In this document: positions 46,440 through 56,029 of the stretch, one piece after another | Numbering within the stretch: the stretch's first letter is position 1 | Layout: each line of letters begins with the position of its first letter | Source: Mauremys mutica | Taxonomy: Eukaryota > Chordata > Testudines > Geoemydidae | Assembly: GCF_020497125.1 (NCBI RefSeq) | Contig: NC_059080.1 | Coordinates: 48,301,563 to 48,365,562 of the forward strand | DNA length: 64,000 nucleotides | Direction of reading: 5' to 3' | Made by a program: the position numbers and the translations under genes | The notes under the pieces: model-generated | Database searches by the model: none | What the model was told of the DNA's origin: nothing | The model's input: the letters and a program-made list of their open reading frames with translations, nothing else

Positions 46440-47612
46440 AGTCAACTGGTACTCTTGGGGCAGTTGGCCTTCACATATCCTAGCTCATTACATTTAAAGC
46501 ATCGCCCAGCTGACCGTGGGCTGGGGTGAGGTGGGTGGTTGGAGAGTGGGGTGGTGGGATGAGAGGGCATCTGAGGTCTCCTTGGATGTGGGGAGGGGTC
46601 CTCCTTGCAAGGTGGGGCCTTGGGCTGACTCTGATGGTATTGTCTCGGGTTGCCCCTCTAAGAACTGCTCCATTTGTATTAGGAGAGACAGATCTTCCAG
46701 AGACTTAACATTTGCTCCTGATATTCAGGCATCCCAATTTTTTACAATGTGGTAGGCATGTTGGGAAAATGCCACGTCTGGTTTTCACCTTAGGGCTCTG
46801 AACCGCTGGCGGGCATGCTCAGGTGTTAGCCCCATCCTAATTCTGGCCTTTTGTTTAAAAAGTTCATACTCGTTCATGTGTTCTTTAGGCATTTCAGCTG
46901 CCATCTCTGATAAGGGTCCACTGAGTTGTGGCCTCAGCTCCACCACATTTTGGTCTGGAAGGGTGTTGTACCCAAGGCAGGCCCTTTCAAAATTTTCTAA
47001 GAAGGCCTCTGTATCATCGCCTACCTTGTATGTGGGGAATTTCTTGGAATGCAGAGTGGTACCTGGAGGAGGACCGTTAGGGCTACCTGGCTGACCCACG
47101 TAGCCCTTTCCAGCTCTAAGCATTTCTGCTCCATTTCCGCCTCTAAGCGCTTTGCCTCTCTCCTCCGCCTCCAAGCGTTTCCCCTTTGCTCCTGCCTCCA
47201 AGCACTTCGCCTCTCTCCTCTCCTCCGCCTCCAAGCGCTTCACCTCTGTTTCCACCTTCAAGTGCTACATCTCTCTCCTCTCCTCCACCTCCAAGCACTT
47301 CTCCTCTGCTTCCAAGGACTTCTCCGCTGCTTGCACCTCCAAGCACTTCATCTGTAGGAAGAAATTCTTGTCTTCCACAGTTAGAACTTGTTCTGGGTTA
47401 AGGGCATCCCTCCATCTTGGCACCTGGATCTTGGGTTGAGAAGAGCTATCCATTCCCTCCAGGGAAATTTCCGGTCCCCCATTCCCTCCCTGCATTTCTG
47501 TCATGGAGGTGGATGTCTGGGCTTGACCTGAGTCTCTCTTCTCTGTGGTGTGCTGCTTTGGGAAGACTGATTGCTCTAGATTTTCAGTGCCCAACCACAA
47601 CCTCATGCACAA
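46440..47612 (-). pseudogene. Gag with SCAN-like domain and zinc knuckle
   Basis: Starts on the minus strand near 47600 with a Glu/Lys-rich helix encoded by many repeats of an AAGCGCTTGG-like unit (about 47100-47350). Frame 47261-46785 holds FPTYKVGDDTEAFLENFERA and TPEHARQRFRAL, a SCAN-like capsid. Around 46500-46455 a CCHC knuckle is visible as CFKCNELGYVKANC with Tyr where His is usual. Several frame breaks. Confidence 0.78.
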
Positions 47613-47851
47613 GGCTGCCCTAATCTAGCCTAGCTATTTCGTTGCCACAAAGCTAGACAAAAAAATAAACTGCTCATTGGACTCCCTGGCTTTGCAGGAT
47701 GAACCCTTTGTGTGCCTGTTCCTCCTCAGGCAGAAAAGGAAGGAAGGAAGGAACTCCCTGGTTTTGCAGGCTACCAAAAGGAAAAATGTGTCCTTTTAAA
47801 ATCCTGAGGTCTGTGCTTCTGGTTCAGAATGATCCCACTGCTCTACCACCA

Positions 47852-48769
47852 TGTCAAGGCTAATTCCCCACTCTGGCACTTCGAGTGCAGAAGGTGGGGG
47901 CCCGAAAGGATTCTTAAAAATTAATACTGGCCACTCAAGGCTTGTATTAAACTCCCAAGGTTACAGCTTCTCTCTGACCTCAGTTTGGTAGATGCTGCCA
48001 CCACCCAAGTGCAGAACCCCTTTGAGAGCCCAGGAAGGCGCTCTTGGGAATTCCTTCCTGTGAGGTACCCTTAAGCCTTTTCACCGCGCTCCGGGGAAGA
48101 GCTGAGAAGGGTGGGGGGAAAGGAAATCAGCTGTTTTCACCAGCTAACTAAAAAACATGTGCACAACCTCTTAGGACACAGAAAATCAATCTTGTTCTTA
48201 AAAAAGGTAAATTTTATTTAAAAGAAAGTACATTTGGGAACTCAGGCATTCGCTAGATTTCAAAAGATTAAGCACCAAGAATAGTTTTCTTGAGGTCCAG
48301 CTTAAAGGTTACAAGCAAAACAAAAGCACCTGGGGTTAGCACAGAGGAGTCCATAAGCCATAAAGAAATAAAAAAGAGATAAACCTAATCACATCTTCCT
48401 AGACATTTCCTGATCTACTTACATATCTGGGGTTTCAAATGAGTAGTTTCTAGGTATGATATCGGGGATTTTTCATACCAGGCCCCAAGCTTCTTACAGC
48501 ATAGTTGTTGCCCTGTTCGCGTCTCCCCGGGAGAACAAACAGACAGATCAAAGGGGAATCTTTGTTTCAATTTTTAAAAGTTCTAGCCTTCCCATTGGCT
48601 CTTTTGACCAGGTGCCCACTCAATTCCTTGTACCTATGCATAGCAGTGAAATTTTTAAATCCTTTACAGGTAGAGCAATTAGAGAACAGCTACTAAGAGG
48701 GATTTTATAGCTACTGCCTGGCTGGGTGTCCATAAAAGGGAGCTACCCCCCCCCTTTTCATTTATCACA
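47852..48769 (-). mobile_element. LTR, read as 5' LTR of the minus-strand gag-pro element
   Basis: On +: TGTCAAGGCTAATTCCCC to TTTATCACA, 918 bases. Directly left (on the minus strand, downstream) lie a primer-site-like stretch and gag. Same family as the solo LTR at 57970-58959. The right flank is minisatellite. Confidence 0.85.
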
Positions 48770-49236
48770 GGGTGCCTTACCCGGGGTACGGTGACCCCTG
48801 GGTAATGTACCTTGGGGCACCTTATGCAGGGCACAGTGACCCCTGGGTAACATACCATGGGGCACCTTACCCAGGGCACGGTGACCTCTGGGTAACATAC
48901 CATGGAGCCTTTCCTGGGGCACAGTGACCCCTCTGTAATGTACCCATGGGGCACCTTACCGTGGCATGGTCATCCCTGGGTAACGTCTCATGGGGCACCT
49001 TTCCCAGGGCACAGCAACGCCTGGTTAACATACCATGGGGTGCCTTATGCAGGGTAGGGTGACCCCTCAGTAATGTACCATAGGTCATCTTACCTAGGGC
49101 ACGGCGACCCCTGTGTAACATACCATGGTGCACCTTACCTGGGGCATGGTGACCCTTGGGTAATGTACCATGGGGCTTTATCCAGGGCATGGTGACCCCT
49201 CAATAATGTGCTATGGATCACCTTATCGGGACACGG
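48770..49236. repeat. 45-bp minisatellite, block 5 (about 10 units)
   Basis: Last block, with CCATGGGGCACCTTACCC units, decaying near 49200-49236. Unique intron sequence follows. Confidence 0.94.
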
Positions 49237-49890
49237 TGGCCTGTGTGGCCCTTGGAGTCTTTCAGGGAGGATGGGTGTCATTCGGAAAGGGACTCTCTAG
49301 CTCAACACAGGGTCTGGGCTTGATGCAGGAATGCCTGTGGGAGGCCATCTGGCTTGGGCTGAGTGGGGTCAGACCTGCATCACAAATCTGTGACTCTGTG
49401 GACAAGGCAGTGAGAAAGGAATTGTGCTGATGGTGCTGAGCAGTACTGAGCTGCCAGAAGGGACACCCTGCAGCTCCTGATGACCCAGTCTGACTGCCAT
49501 CCTCCTGAGATCTTTTGTGTGAGACTTTTCAGCAGAATGTGGCATGGCAGGACACCAGGTCTTGTGCTCCTCTCACAGATGTCCAATTTATGCTGCTGTA
49601 TCTCCATTGACTCAGTAGGAGTAGTTCCTGATTTACACTACTGGGTGTGAGAGAACAAACTTTACAGTGGAAACAAGATCTGCTGCAAGTGAACTGGACC
49701 ACATCAATGAGTGCAGTGAACTTGTGCTGCCACAGTTGAAGAGTGATCTCTGATCCACCGCCCATTGAACTTGATGCAAAGTCTTCCATTGACTTCAATG
49801 GGCTGTGGATCCAATCTTGATTGCCTTACAGTTGGTTATACATCCAAACTGTCCTGCCCCTAATAGTGGCACTGTAGTAAGCAAGTAGCA
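49237..49890. other. Intron with a palindromic-repeat remnant
   Basis: 49575-49810 holds CCATTGACTCAGTAGGAG, GATTTACACTACTGGG and CCATTGACTTCAATGGG, words of the short palindromic family. Otherwise unrecognised. Confidence 0.45.
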
Positions 49891-50229
49891 CATAGAATCA
49901 TAGAATATTAGGGTTGGAAGGGACGTCAGGAGGTCATCTAGTCCAACTCCCTGCTCAAAGCAGGACCAACGTCAACTAAATCATTCCATCCAGGGCTTTT
50001 TCAAGACAGGCCTTAAAAACCTCTAAGGATGGAGATTTCACCACCTCCCTAGGTAACCTATTCCAGTGCTTCACCACCCTCCTAGTGAAATAGTGTTTCC
50101 TAATAGCCAAAATAGACCTTCCCCACTGCAACTTGAGACCATTGCTTCTTGTTCTGTCATTTGCCACCACTGAGAACAGCCTAGATCCATCCTCTTTGGA
50201 ACCTCCCTTCAGGTAGTTGAAGGCTGCTA

Positions 50230-51098
50230 TCAAATCCCTTTCACTCTTCTCTTCTGCAAACTAAATAAGCCCAGTTCCCTGAGCCTCTGCTCGTAAGTCA
50301 TGTGCCCCAGACCCCTAATCATTTTTGTTGCCCTCCGCTGGACTCTCTCCAATTTGTCCACATCCCTTCTGTAGTGGAGGGACCAAAACTGGACACAATA
50401 CTCCAGGTGTGGCCTCACCAGTGTCAAATAGAGGGGAATAATCACTTCCCTCGATCTGCTGGCAATGCTCCTACTAATACAGCCCAATATTCCATTGGCC
50501 TTCTTGGCAACAAGGGCACACTGCTGACTCATATCCAGCTTCTCGTCCACTGTAATCCCCAGGTCCTTTTCTGCAGCACTGCTGCTTAGCCAGTCGGTCT
50601 CCAGCCTGTAGCGGTGCATGGGATTCTTCCTTCCTAAGTGCAGGACTCTGCACTCATCCTTGTTGAACCTCATTAGATTTCTTTTGGCCCAATCCTCCAA
50701 TTTGTCTGGGTCACTCTGGACTCTATCCCTACCCTCCAGCATATCTACCTCTCCCTCCAGCTTAGTGTCATCTGCGAACTTGCTGAGGGTGCAATCCATC
50801 CCATCATACAGATCATTAATAAAGATGTTGAACAGAACCAGCACCAGGACCAACCCCTGGGACACTCCACTTGATATCGGCTGACAGCTAGACATCGAGC
50901 CATCGATCACTACCTGTTGAGCCCGACGATCTAGCCAGCTTTCTATCCACCTGATAGTCCATTCATCTAATCCATACTTCTTTAATTTGCTGGCAAGAAT
51001 ACTATGGGAGACCGTATCAAAAGCTTTGCTAAAGTCAAGATATATCACATCCACCGCTTTCCCCATATCCACAGAGTCAGTTATCTCATCATAGAGGG
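50230..51098 (-). pseudogene. CR1 reverse transcriptase, partial and frameshifted
   Basis: Minus-strand translation shows [17 protein letters not shown] and [12 protein letters not shown], then CR1 C-terminal blocks. The frame breaks at about 50230 and continues in another frame to about 49976 ([18 protein letters not shown]). The N-terminal part is on the far side of the MITE (51282-51368). Confidence 0.86.
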
Positions 51099-51281
51099 CA
51101 GGGCCGGCTCTACTGTTTTTGCCACCCCAAGCAGCGCGCCGAATTGCCACCGCAAACAGTGAGGGCAGTCAGTGTGCCATTAGGGCGGCATGCTCGTTTC
51201 CACGGCGGCAGCAATTCGGCGGCAGCTTCTGTCTTCAGCCCAAGCACCTGCTTGGAATGCTGGTGCCTGGAGCCGACCCTG
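51099..51281. mobile_element. hAT-type MITE inserted in CR1
   Basis: 183 bases. Left end CAGGGCCGGCTC and right end GGAGCCGACCCTG are inverted repeats. The 8-base flanks ATAGAGGG (51091-51098) and ATAGAAGG (51282-51289) are a near-perfect target duplication of CR1 sequence. Removing it restores a continuous CR1 alignment. Confidence 0.9.
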
Positions 51282-51406
51282 ATAGAAGGCAATCAGATTG
51301 GTCAGGCATGACTTGCCCTTGGTGAATCCATGTTGACTGTTCCTGATCACCTTCTTCTCCTCCACCATGATGTTCGTCCATCGTTGTCGATGAAGACCTC
51401 AACAAC

Positions 51407-51970
51407 TCATTCATTCGATGACCGGGCTCTGTGCGTCCGAAGATGACTGATCAGTCCGATTCGGGCGTGGAACGTCCTGTCACACGTCGGGCAGACATGT
51501 GATGGCACTGTCGATGATGTGCGGGCAGCTCTGGACTTGCGCAGCTCACGCTTTCTTTCAGCCTCAGCAGTACGCCTCGCCTCAGAGGTATTACTGCCTG
51601 TGTGAATGAGGCTGCGCCATGCTGGATGGTTCAGTGCGAGGGTTTCCCATGTGGCGGTGTTCATCTCGAGGGACTTCAGAGAGGTCTTCAGCGTGTCCTT
51701 GAACCGCTTCTTTTGTCCTCCATGGGAGCGCTTTCCCTGGGTGAGTTCTCTGTAGAAGAGCTGTTTAGGAATGCGCTCGTCTGACATTCACACGACATGC
51801 CCGGCCCATCTGGTCTGGGCTCTCATCAGCAGTGTGTGAACTGACGGCAGACTGGCTCTGGTAAGGACTTCAGTATCGGGCACTTTGTCCTGCCATCTGA
51901 TTTCGCAGACAGGAAATGTGGAAGTGATTGAGCCTTCGTGCATGACTCCAATAGACAGTCCACGTCTCAC
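51407..51970 (-). pseudogene. LINE ORF C-terminus with C2H2 finger, two lesions
   Basis: Continues the LINE protein in a shifted frame: WQDKVPDTEVLTRASLPS, AQTRWAGHVV, then an in-frame TGA at about 51788, then YRELTQGKRSHGGQKKRFKD and the finger CPTCDRTFHARIGLISHLRTH. The finger has the C-x2-C...H-x4-H spacing. The lesion count suggests a young but dead copy. Confidence 0.8.
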
Positions 51971-54602
51971 AGGCGTACAGCAGAGTTGGAAGCACCACTG
52001 CTCGGTAGACCTTCAGCTTCATTGGTAGGCTGATCCCTCGACGTTCCCAGACGTTGGCGCGCAATCGGCCAAATGCAGAGCTGGCTTTAGCAATTCTGCA
52101 ATTTATTTCATCATCGATTGACACTGCTCGGGAAAGGGTACTGCCCAGGTACATGAAGTGGTCCACTGCCTGAAGTCTCTGTCCATTTACAGTGATGGAC
52201 GGTTCTGAGTACGGAGTGTGGGGAGCTGGCTGGTGCATGACCTCAGTCTTCTTGATGTTAATGGTGAGACCGAAGTTGTTGCATGCAGATGAAAACTTGT
52301 CCATACTGGCTTGCATTTCTGGCTCTGTACTAGCATTCAGAGCACAATCATCGGCAAAGAGAAAGTCTCGAAGTACAGTTTCCTTCACCTTGGTGATGTC
52401 ACGCAGTCGCCTCAAATTGAATAGTTTCCCGTCAGTTCTGTACTTCAGGCCTACTCCTTCAGTGCAGTGTTGAAAGGCATCAGTCAGAGTGGCAGAGAAT
52501 ATCATGCTGAATAAAGTGGGTGCTAAAACACACCCTTGCTTGACGCCATTGGTGACTGGGAAGGCCTCAGATGTTTCACCGTCATCCAGGACACGAGCCA
52601 TCATACCGTGATGAAATTGACGTACCATTCGTATGAATCTGTCTGGACAGCCGAATTTCGACATGATCCTCCACAGGCCCTGGCGACTGACAGAGTCGAA
52701 CGCTTTCGTGAGGTCCACAAAAGTTGTGTAGAGTTCACGATTCTGCTCTTGACATTTCTCCTGTAGCTGACACGCAGCGAAGATCATGTCAATAGTCTCA
52801 TGTCCCTTGCGGAAGCCGCACTGTGATTCTGGCAGTAAGCCCTGCTCCAGGTGAGCGATCAATCGGTTCAACAGAACCCGTGCAAGAACTTTCCCCGCTG
52901 TAGAGAGCAGCGAGATTCCACGGTGATTGTCGCATACCTGGCAATTGCCCTTCCTCTTATAGAGGTGCACGATGGACGCGTCTCTAAATTCCTGTGGAAT
53001 GGATCCGTGCTTCCAGAAGGACTGAAACAGCTCAGTGAGTTTCCATAGCAGCACGGGTCCACCGACTTTGTACACCTCTGCTGGTATGGCATCTGACCCT
53101 GGGGCTTTGCCACTTGACAGCTGGTTGATGGCTTTCTTCACTTCGTCCTCTTCTGGTGAAGCATCCATGGAGTCATTGACTGCAACCTGGGGCATCTTGT
53201 CAATGGCCTCATCATTGATGACTGAGGGGCAGTTGAGAACTGCTTCAAAATGTTCAGCCCATCTCTGGAGAATCTGCGTCTTCTCTGTAAGGAGCACAGT
53301 GCCATCAGAGTTCAGGAGGGGAAAGCTCCCAGAAGACTGTGGACCATAGAGTGTGTTGAGGGCTTCATAGAACTGCTTATAGTTGTTCCTGTCCGCATAC
53401 GTCTGTATTTCATCTGCTTTGGCGCTCAGCCACAAGTCCTGCATTTTGCACAGTCGGTTCTGTACTGTTCTGCGAGCGTTGATAAAGGCGGTCTTCTTTG
53501 CCGCTGAGGATGGGTCGTTCTGATATGCACGATGCAGGCGGTGCTTCTCAGCAAGTAAGGCCTGGATTTCTGCATCATTTTCGTCAAACCAGTCTTGCCG
53601 CCTGCATGTGGAGGGCCCCAATACTTTCGATGCAGCTGTATGGACAGTGTTGCAGAATCGCTCCCAGTCTTTCTCAGCGTCATCCTCAATACAAAGATCA
53701 GCAAGCTCATTCTCTAGGTCTTCCGCTAGATTTTCAGTGATGCGGCTGTTCTTCAGCTTCGACACGTTGATCCTTTTGAGAGCCTTACAGCCTTGTGGTC
53801 GTCTCTTCGGCATGATACGGAGTTTCATTTTGGATACTATGAGCCTGTGATCCATCCAACAGTCAGCGCCGCACATAGCTTTTGTAACCCTGACATCTTG
53901 TCTGTCCCTTCTCCTGATGATGACATAGTCGATCAGATGCCAGTGCTTGGAACAGGGATGCATCCATGAAGTCCTGTTATGGGTAGGGAGGTGGAAGACC
54001 GTATTGGTGATCAGAAGGTCATGTGCTGCACAAGTTTTCAGCAGTAACAGGCCATTGCTGTTACACTTTCCCACTCCATTTTTCCCGATGACTCCTTCCC
54101 AGGCTGCGGCATCGCATCCGACTCTTGTGTTAAAATCGCCAAGCAGGATCAGCTTGTCTGTGCGGTGCACTGATGATAGCAGAGCATCTAGTTCTTCGTA
54201 GAATTTATCCTTCACATCCTCTGGGTTGGTCATTGTGGGAGCGTATGCGCTGATCAAAGTAGCTTGTTTTCCTTTTTGAAGCGGAAGCTGCATTGTCATG
54301 AGTCGGTCATTCACACCCTTGGGACTGGCAAGTTTCCGAACAAGATGATTCTTGATGGCGAAGCCAACTCCAGATTCGCGACGCTCATCACTGCTGCGGC
54401 CACTCCAGAAGAATGTATAGCCTCCTCCTGACTCGGATAGCTGTCCTTCATTAGCAAGGCGAGTTTCGCTAAGGGCTGCAATGTCAATGTTGTAGCGTGC
54501 AAGCTCTCTGGCGACAAGTGCTGTTCTTCTCTCCGGTCTGTCTGCCGTGATGTTGTCCAGTAGCATGCGCACATTCCATGTGCCAGTGGTGATCGGTGTC
54601 AC
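51870..54602 (-). CDS. LINE endonuclease-reverse transcriptase ORF
   Basis: About 910 codons. Residues 1-235 are an APE-type endonuclease (TGTWNVRML, ALSETRL, LLGDFNTRVG, WMDHRLIVS). Residues about 470-770 are the RT (DNHRGISLLS, FVDLTKAFDSVSR, GVKQGCVLAPTLFS, FLFADDCALNA). The frame stays open about 40 codons further upstream, to a stop near 54722, with no ATG, and begins here at a GTG, so the true start is unclear. It ends early because of a small deletion near 51900; the normal frame continues in 51970-51788. Confidence 0.85.
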   Translation of the reverse strand: MTPITTGTWNVRMLLDNITADRPERRTALVARELARYNIDIAALSETRLANEGQLSESGGGYTFFWSGRSSDERRESGVGFAIKNHLVRKLASPKGVNDRLMTMQLPLQKGKQATLISAYAPTMTNPEDVKDKFYEELDALLSSVHRTDKLILLGDFNTRVGCDAAAWEGVIGKNGVGKCNSNGLLLLKTCAAHDLLITNTVFHLPTHNRTSWMHPCSKHWHLIDYVIIRRRDRQDVRVTKAMCGADCWMDHRLIVSKMKLRIMPKRRPQGCKALKRINVSKLKNSRITENLAEDLENELADLCIEDDAEKDWERFCNTVHTAASKVLGPSTCRRQDWFDENDAEIQALLAEKHRLHRAYQNDPSSAAKKTAFINARRTVQNRLCKMQDLWLSAKADEIQTYADRNNYKQFYEALNTLYGPQSSGSFPLLNSDGTVLLTEKTQILQRWAEHFEAVLNCPSVINDEAIDKMPQVAVNDSMDASPEEDEVKKAINQLSSGKAPGSDAIPAEVYKVGGPVLLWKLTELFQSFWKHGSIPQEFRDASIVHLYKRKGNCQVCDNHRGISLLSTAGKVLARVLLNRLIAHLEQGLLPESQCGFRKGHETIDMIFAACQLQEKCQEQNRELYTTFVDLTKAFDSVSRQGLWRIMSKFGCPDRFIRMVRQFHHGMMARVLDDGETSEAFPVTNGVKQGCVLAPTLFSMIFSATLTDAFQHCTEGVGLKYRTDGKLFNLRRLRDITKVKETVLRDFLFADDCALNASTEPEMQASMDKFSSACNNFGLTINIKKTEVMHQPAPHTPYSEPSITVNGQRLQAVDHFMYLGSTLSRAVSIDDEINCRIAKASSAFGRLRANVWERRGISLPMKLKVYRAVVLPTLLYACETWTVYWSHARRLNHFHISCLRNQMAGQSARY

Positions 54603-55425
54603 TCTAAGTTTTGTTTTTGTTCGACCGCTTTTATGGGATCCCTGCCAGCCGCGGTATGCTGGCCAGGGTAAGGTGAAGCAGACAATGTTTAGGGCACCTT
54701 TTCTAGCCCCCTCCTCATTCTACGGAGGTGAGCAGTGCAATCCTGAATAGAGCTGCTCAGTCGCTCAAGAAGACGCCGAGCTCCACTGCTGCTTCGGTCA
54801 GTGAGGAACAACCATTATACCTGAGCCGCCTGTGTGCAGGTCCGCGGCTACAGCTCCCAGTGTATCCACACCTGCTGCTTCGTCACTCGCCCATCGCCAC
54901 AGGACTTGATATGATGTGATATGATATGATGTCGAGACTTGCACGTGAATTGGATTAAAGTGAGGGAGAGTTGCGCGACATCAACCTCACTCTCTCTTCC
55001 CAGTTCCTATCTGTATCCAGTGGCAGGACAAGAGTCGAGACAGCTGGAGATAGGGCAGGGCACAGTGGATGACCAGGATGCCTACGTGTCTTGTCATGCT
55101 CTTGAGCGTTCCAGAACGCTTGCTGTCACCGCCTTCCTGACCGTTGAACCAGGTTTCCTCAGTCAGCCAGATCCAGCCTTTGCATGCAATGGGTAGACAG
55201 GCCCTAACTCACCGAGAGTCTCAGACTCATCGGCTACCCTCACCTGGTTTAGCCCGCCAGTCGAGATGGTTTCTGGGGTGTGGCCGCTGTCGCATGCTGA
55301 CGGCTACTTGGAGCCACAGGTGAGAGCTGGGTGTCAAGTGGGGACCAAAGTGGATGAGCTACTCCTAGGAGTATGACTGCTCCCCCATCAGAGATACTAC
55401 CCCTCCCTGACAACCCCATACACCC
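54603..55425 (-). other. 5' leader of the zinc-finger LINE
   Basis: Non-coding apart from the open extension near 54603-54722. Contains a GATATGATGTGATATGATAT microsatellite-like tract at 54908-54935. Ends exactly at the 12-base direct repeat. Confidence 0.6.
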
Positions 55426-55716
55426 CTCCTCCACCATAGTAATATGGTGAAGACTCCAGATCACAGGCAGTCCTGGGAACCTAGCTACATTGTGTATTCT
55501 TTGTCCTAAGTGTTCTCCTCTGTGCTGGCTGGAAGCATGACATGTACAGTAGCTGGGCCATCACAGCGTTAATGCTCTCCCTGACCTCTCTGTCAGGCAA
55601 GCCCTGTATGGAGTGCCACATGGCTCTGCAGCAGGGTGAGGGATGTAACTGTTCAGGAAGGTCTGTCCCCATCCAGACCTGTCCTAACGGCCTGCTCTGC
55701 TCTTGCTCGATGTCAG

Positions 55717-55896
55717 GAGAGTCTGTGTCTGGCACTGAGGGAGGAGAAGGAAGAGGCTGTGCACCGGCTGCACCAGGAGAAGGAGGAGCTGCTGTCCAAA
55801 TGTGAGGCTGAGAAAGAGGAGCTGGCTGAGGAAGTACTGAGTTTGCAGCAGGAGCGGGATGAAAGCCTCCTCCTGTTGGAGAATGACAAGCAGAAG
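55717..55896 (+). CDS. CROCC2: CROCC2 exon 18 of 19 in window
   Basis: 180 bases, 60 codons, phase 0/0, acceptor CTCGATGTCAG, donor GTAAGC. Encodes EKEELAEEVLSLQQERDES and LLLLENDKQK, matching rootletin's EKEELSEEIAALQQERDEG. It follows exon 17 in frame and in the order seen in the family, so nothing appears lost across the expanded intron. Confidence 0.92.
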
Positions 55897-55946
55897 GTAA
55901 GCAGGGAGAGCAACGATCCTGGAGGAGCACTGGCTGCAGGAAAGGT

Positions 55947-56028
55947 CCAGTCCCAGCCTCTCCCAGTGGAAGGCGCTGTAGGGAGTGGTATAGCATGCTG
56001 GCTGTGGAGAACTCAGAGAAGGGCTCTG
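55947..56028. repeat. Single related unit of the 78-bp repeat
   Basis: GGTCCAGTCCCAGCC, GGAAGGCGCTGTAGGGAGTG and GTATAGCATGCTGG match the units at 56853-57050, now 800 bases away because an old CR1 lies between. Confidence 0.65.
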
Positions 56029-56029
56029 G

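Larger units (their letters stand above)
49891..51368 (-). mobile_element. CR1 LINE, minus strand, split by a hAT MITE
   Basis: Opens on + with CATAGAATCATAGAATATTAGG. The reverse strand encodes RT to about 51367, where it ends inside the KHLEE block. The MITE at 51099-51281 splits it. Its 5' edge abuts the LINE at 51369. Confidence 0.9.
51369..55425 (-). mobile_element. Near-complete non-LTR retrotransposon with C-terminal zinc finger
   Basis: 4,057 bases bracketed by a 12-base direct repeat CTCCTCCACCAT (51357-51368 and 55426-55437), read as its target duplication. The minus strand carries about 0.8 kb of 5' leader, one long ORF (endonuclease, RT, C2H2) and a short 3' tail without poly(A). 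Only two disabling lesions were noticed in the ORF. Clade not certain: an AP-endonuclease LINE of RTE- or I-like type, with close relatives annotated in many marine animals. Confidence 0.85.

Noticed and set aside
47143..47357. Ser/Ala/Lys-rich plus-strand frames
   Set aside because: Opposite-strand shadows of the repeated Glu/Lys helix region in the minus-strand gag.
34104..49236. Possible CRISPR-like array because of regular short repeats
   Set aside because: Units are contiguous 45-base tandem repeats without unique spacers, in a vertebrate genome.
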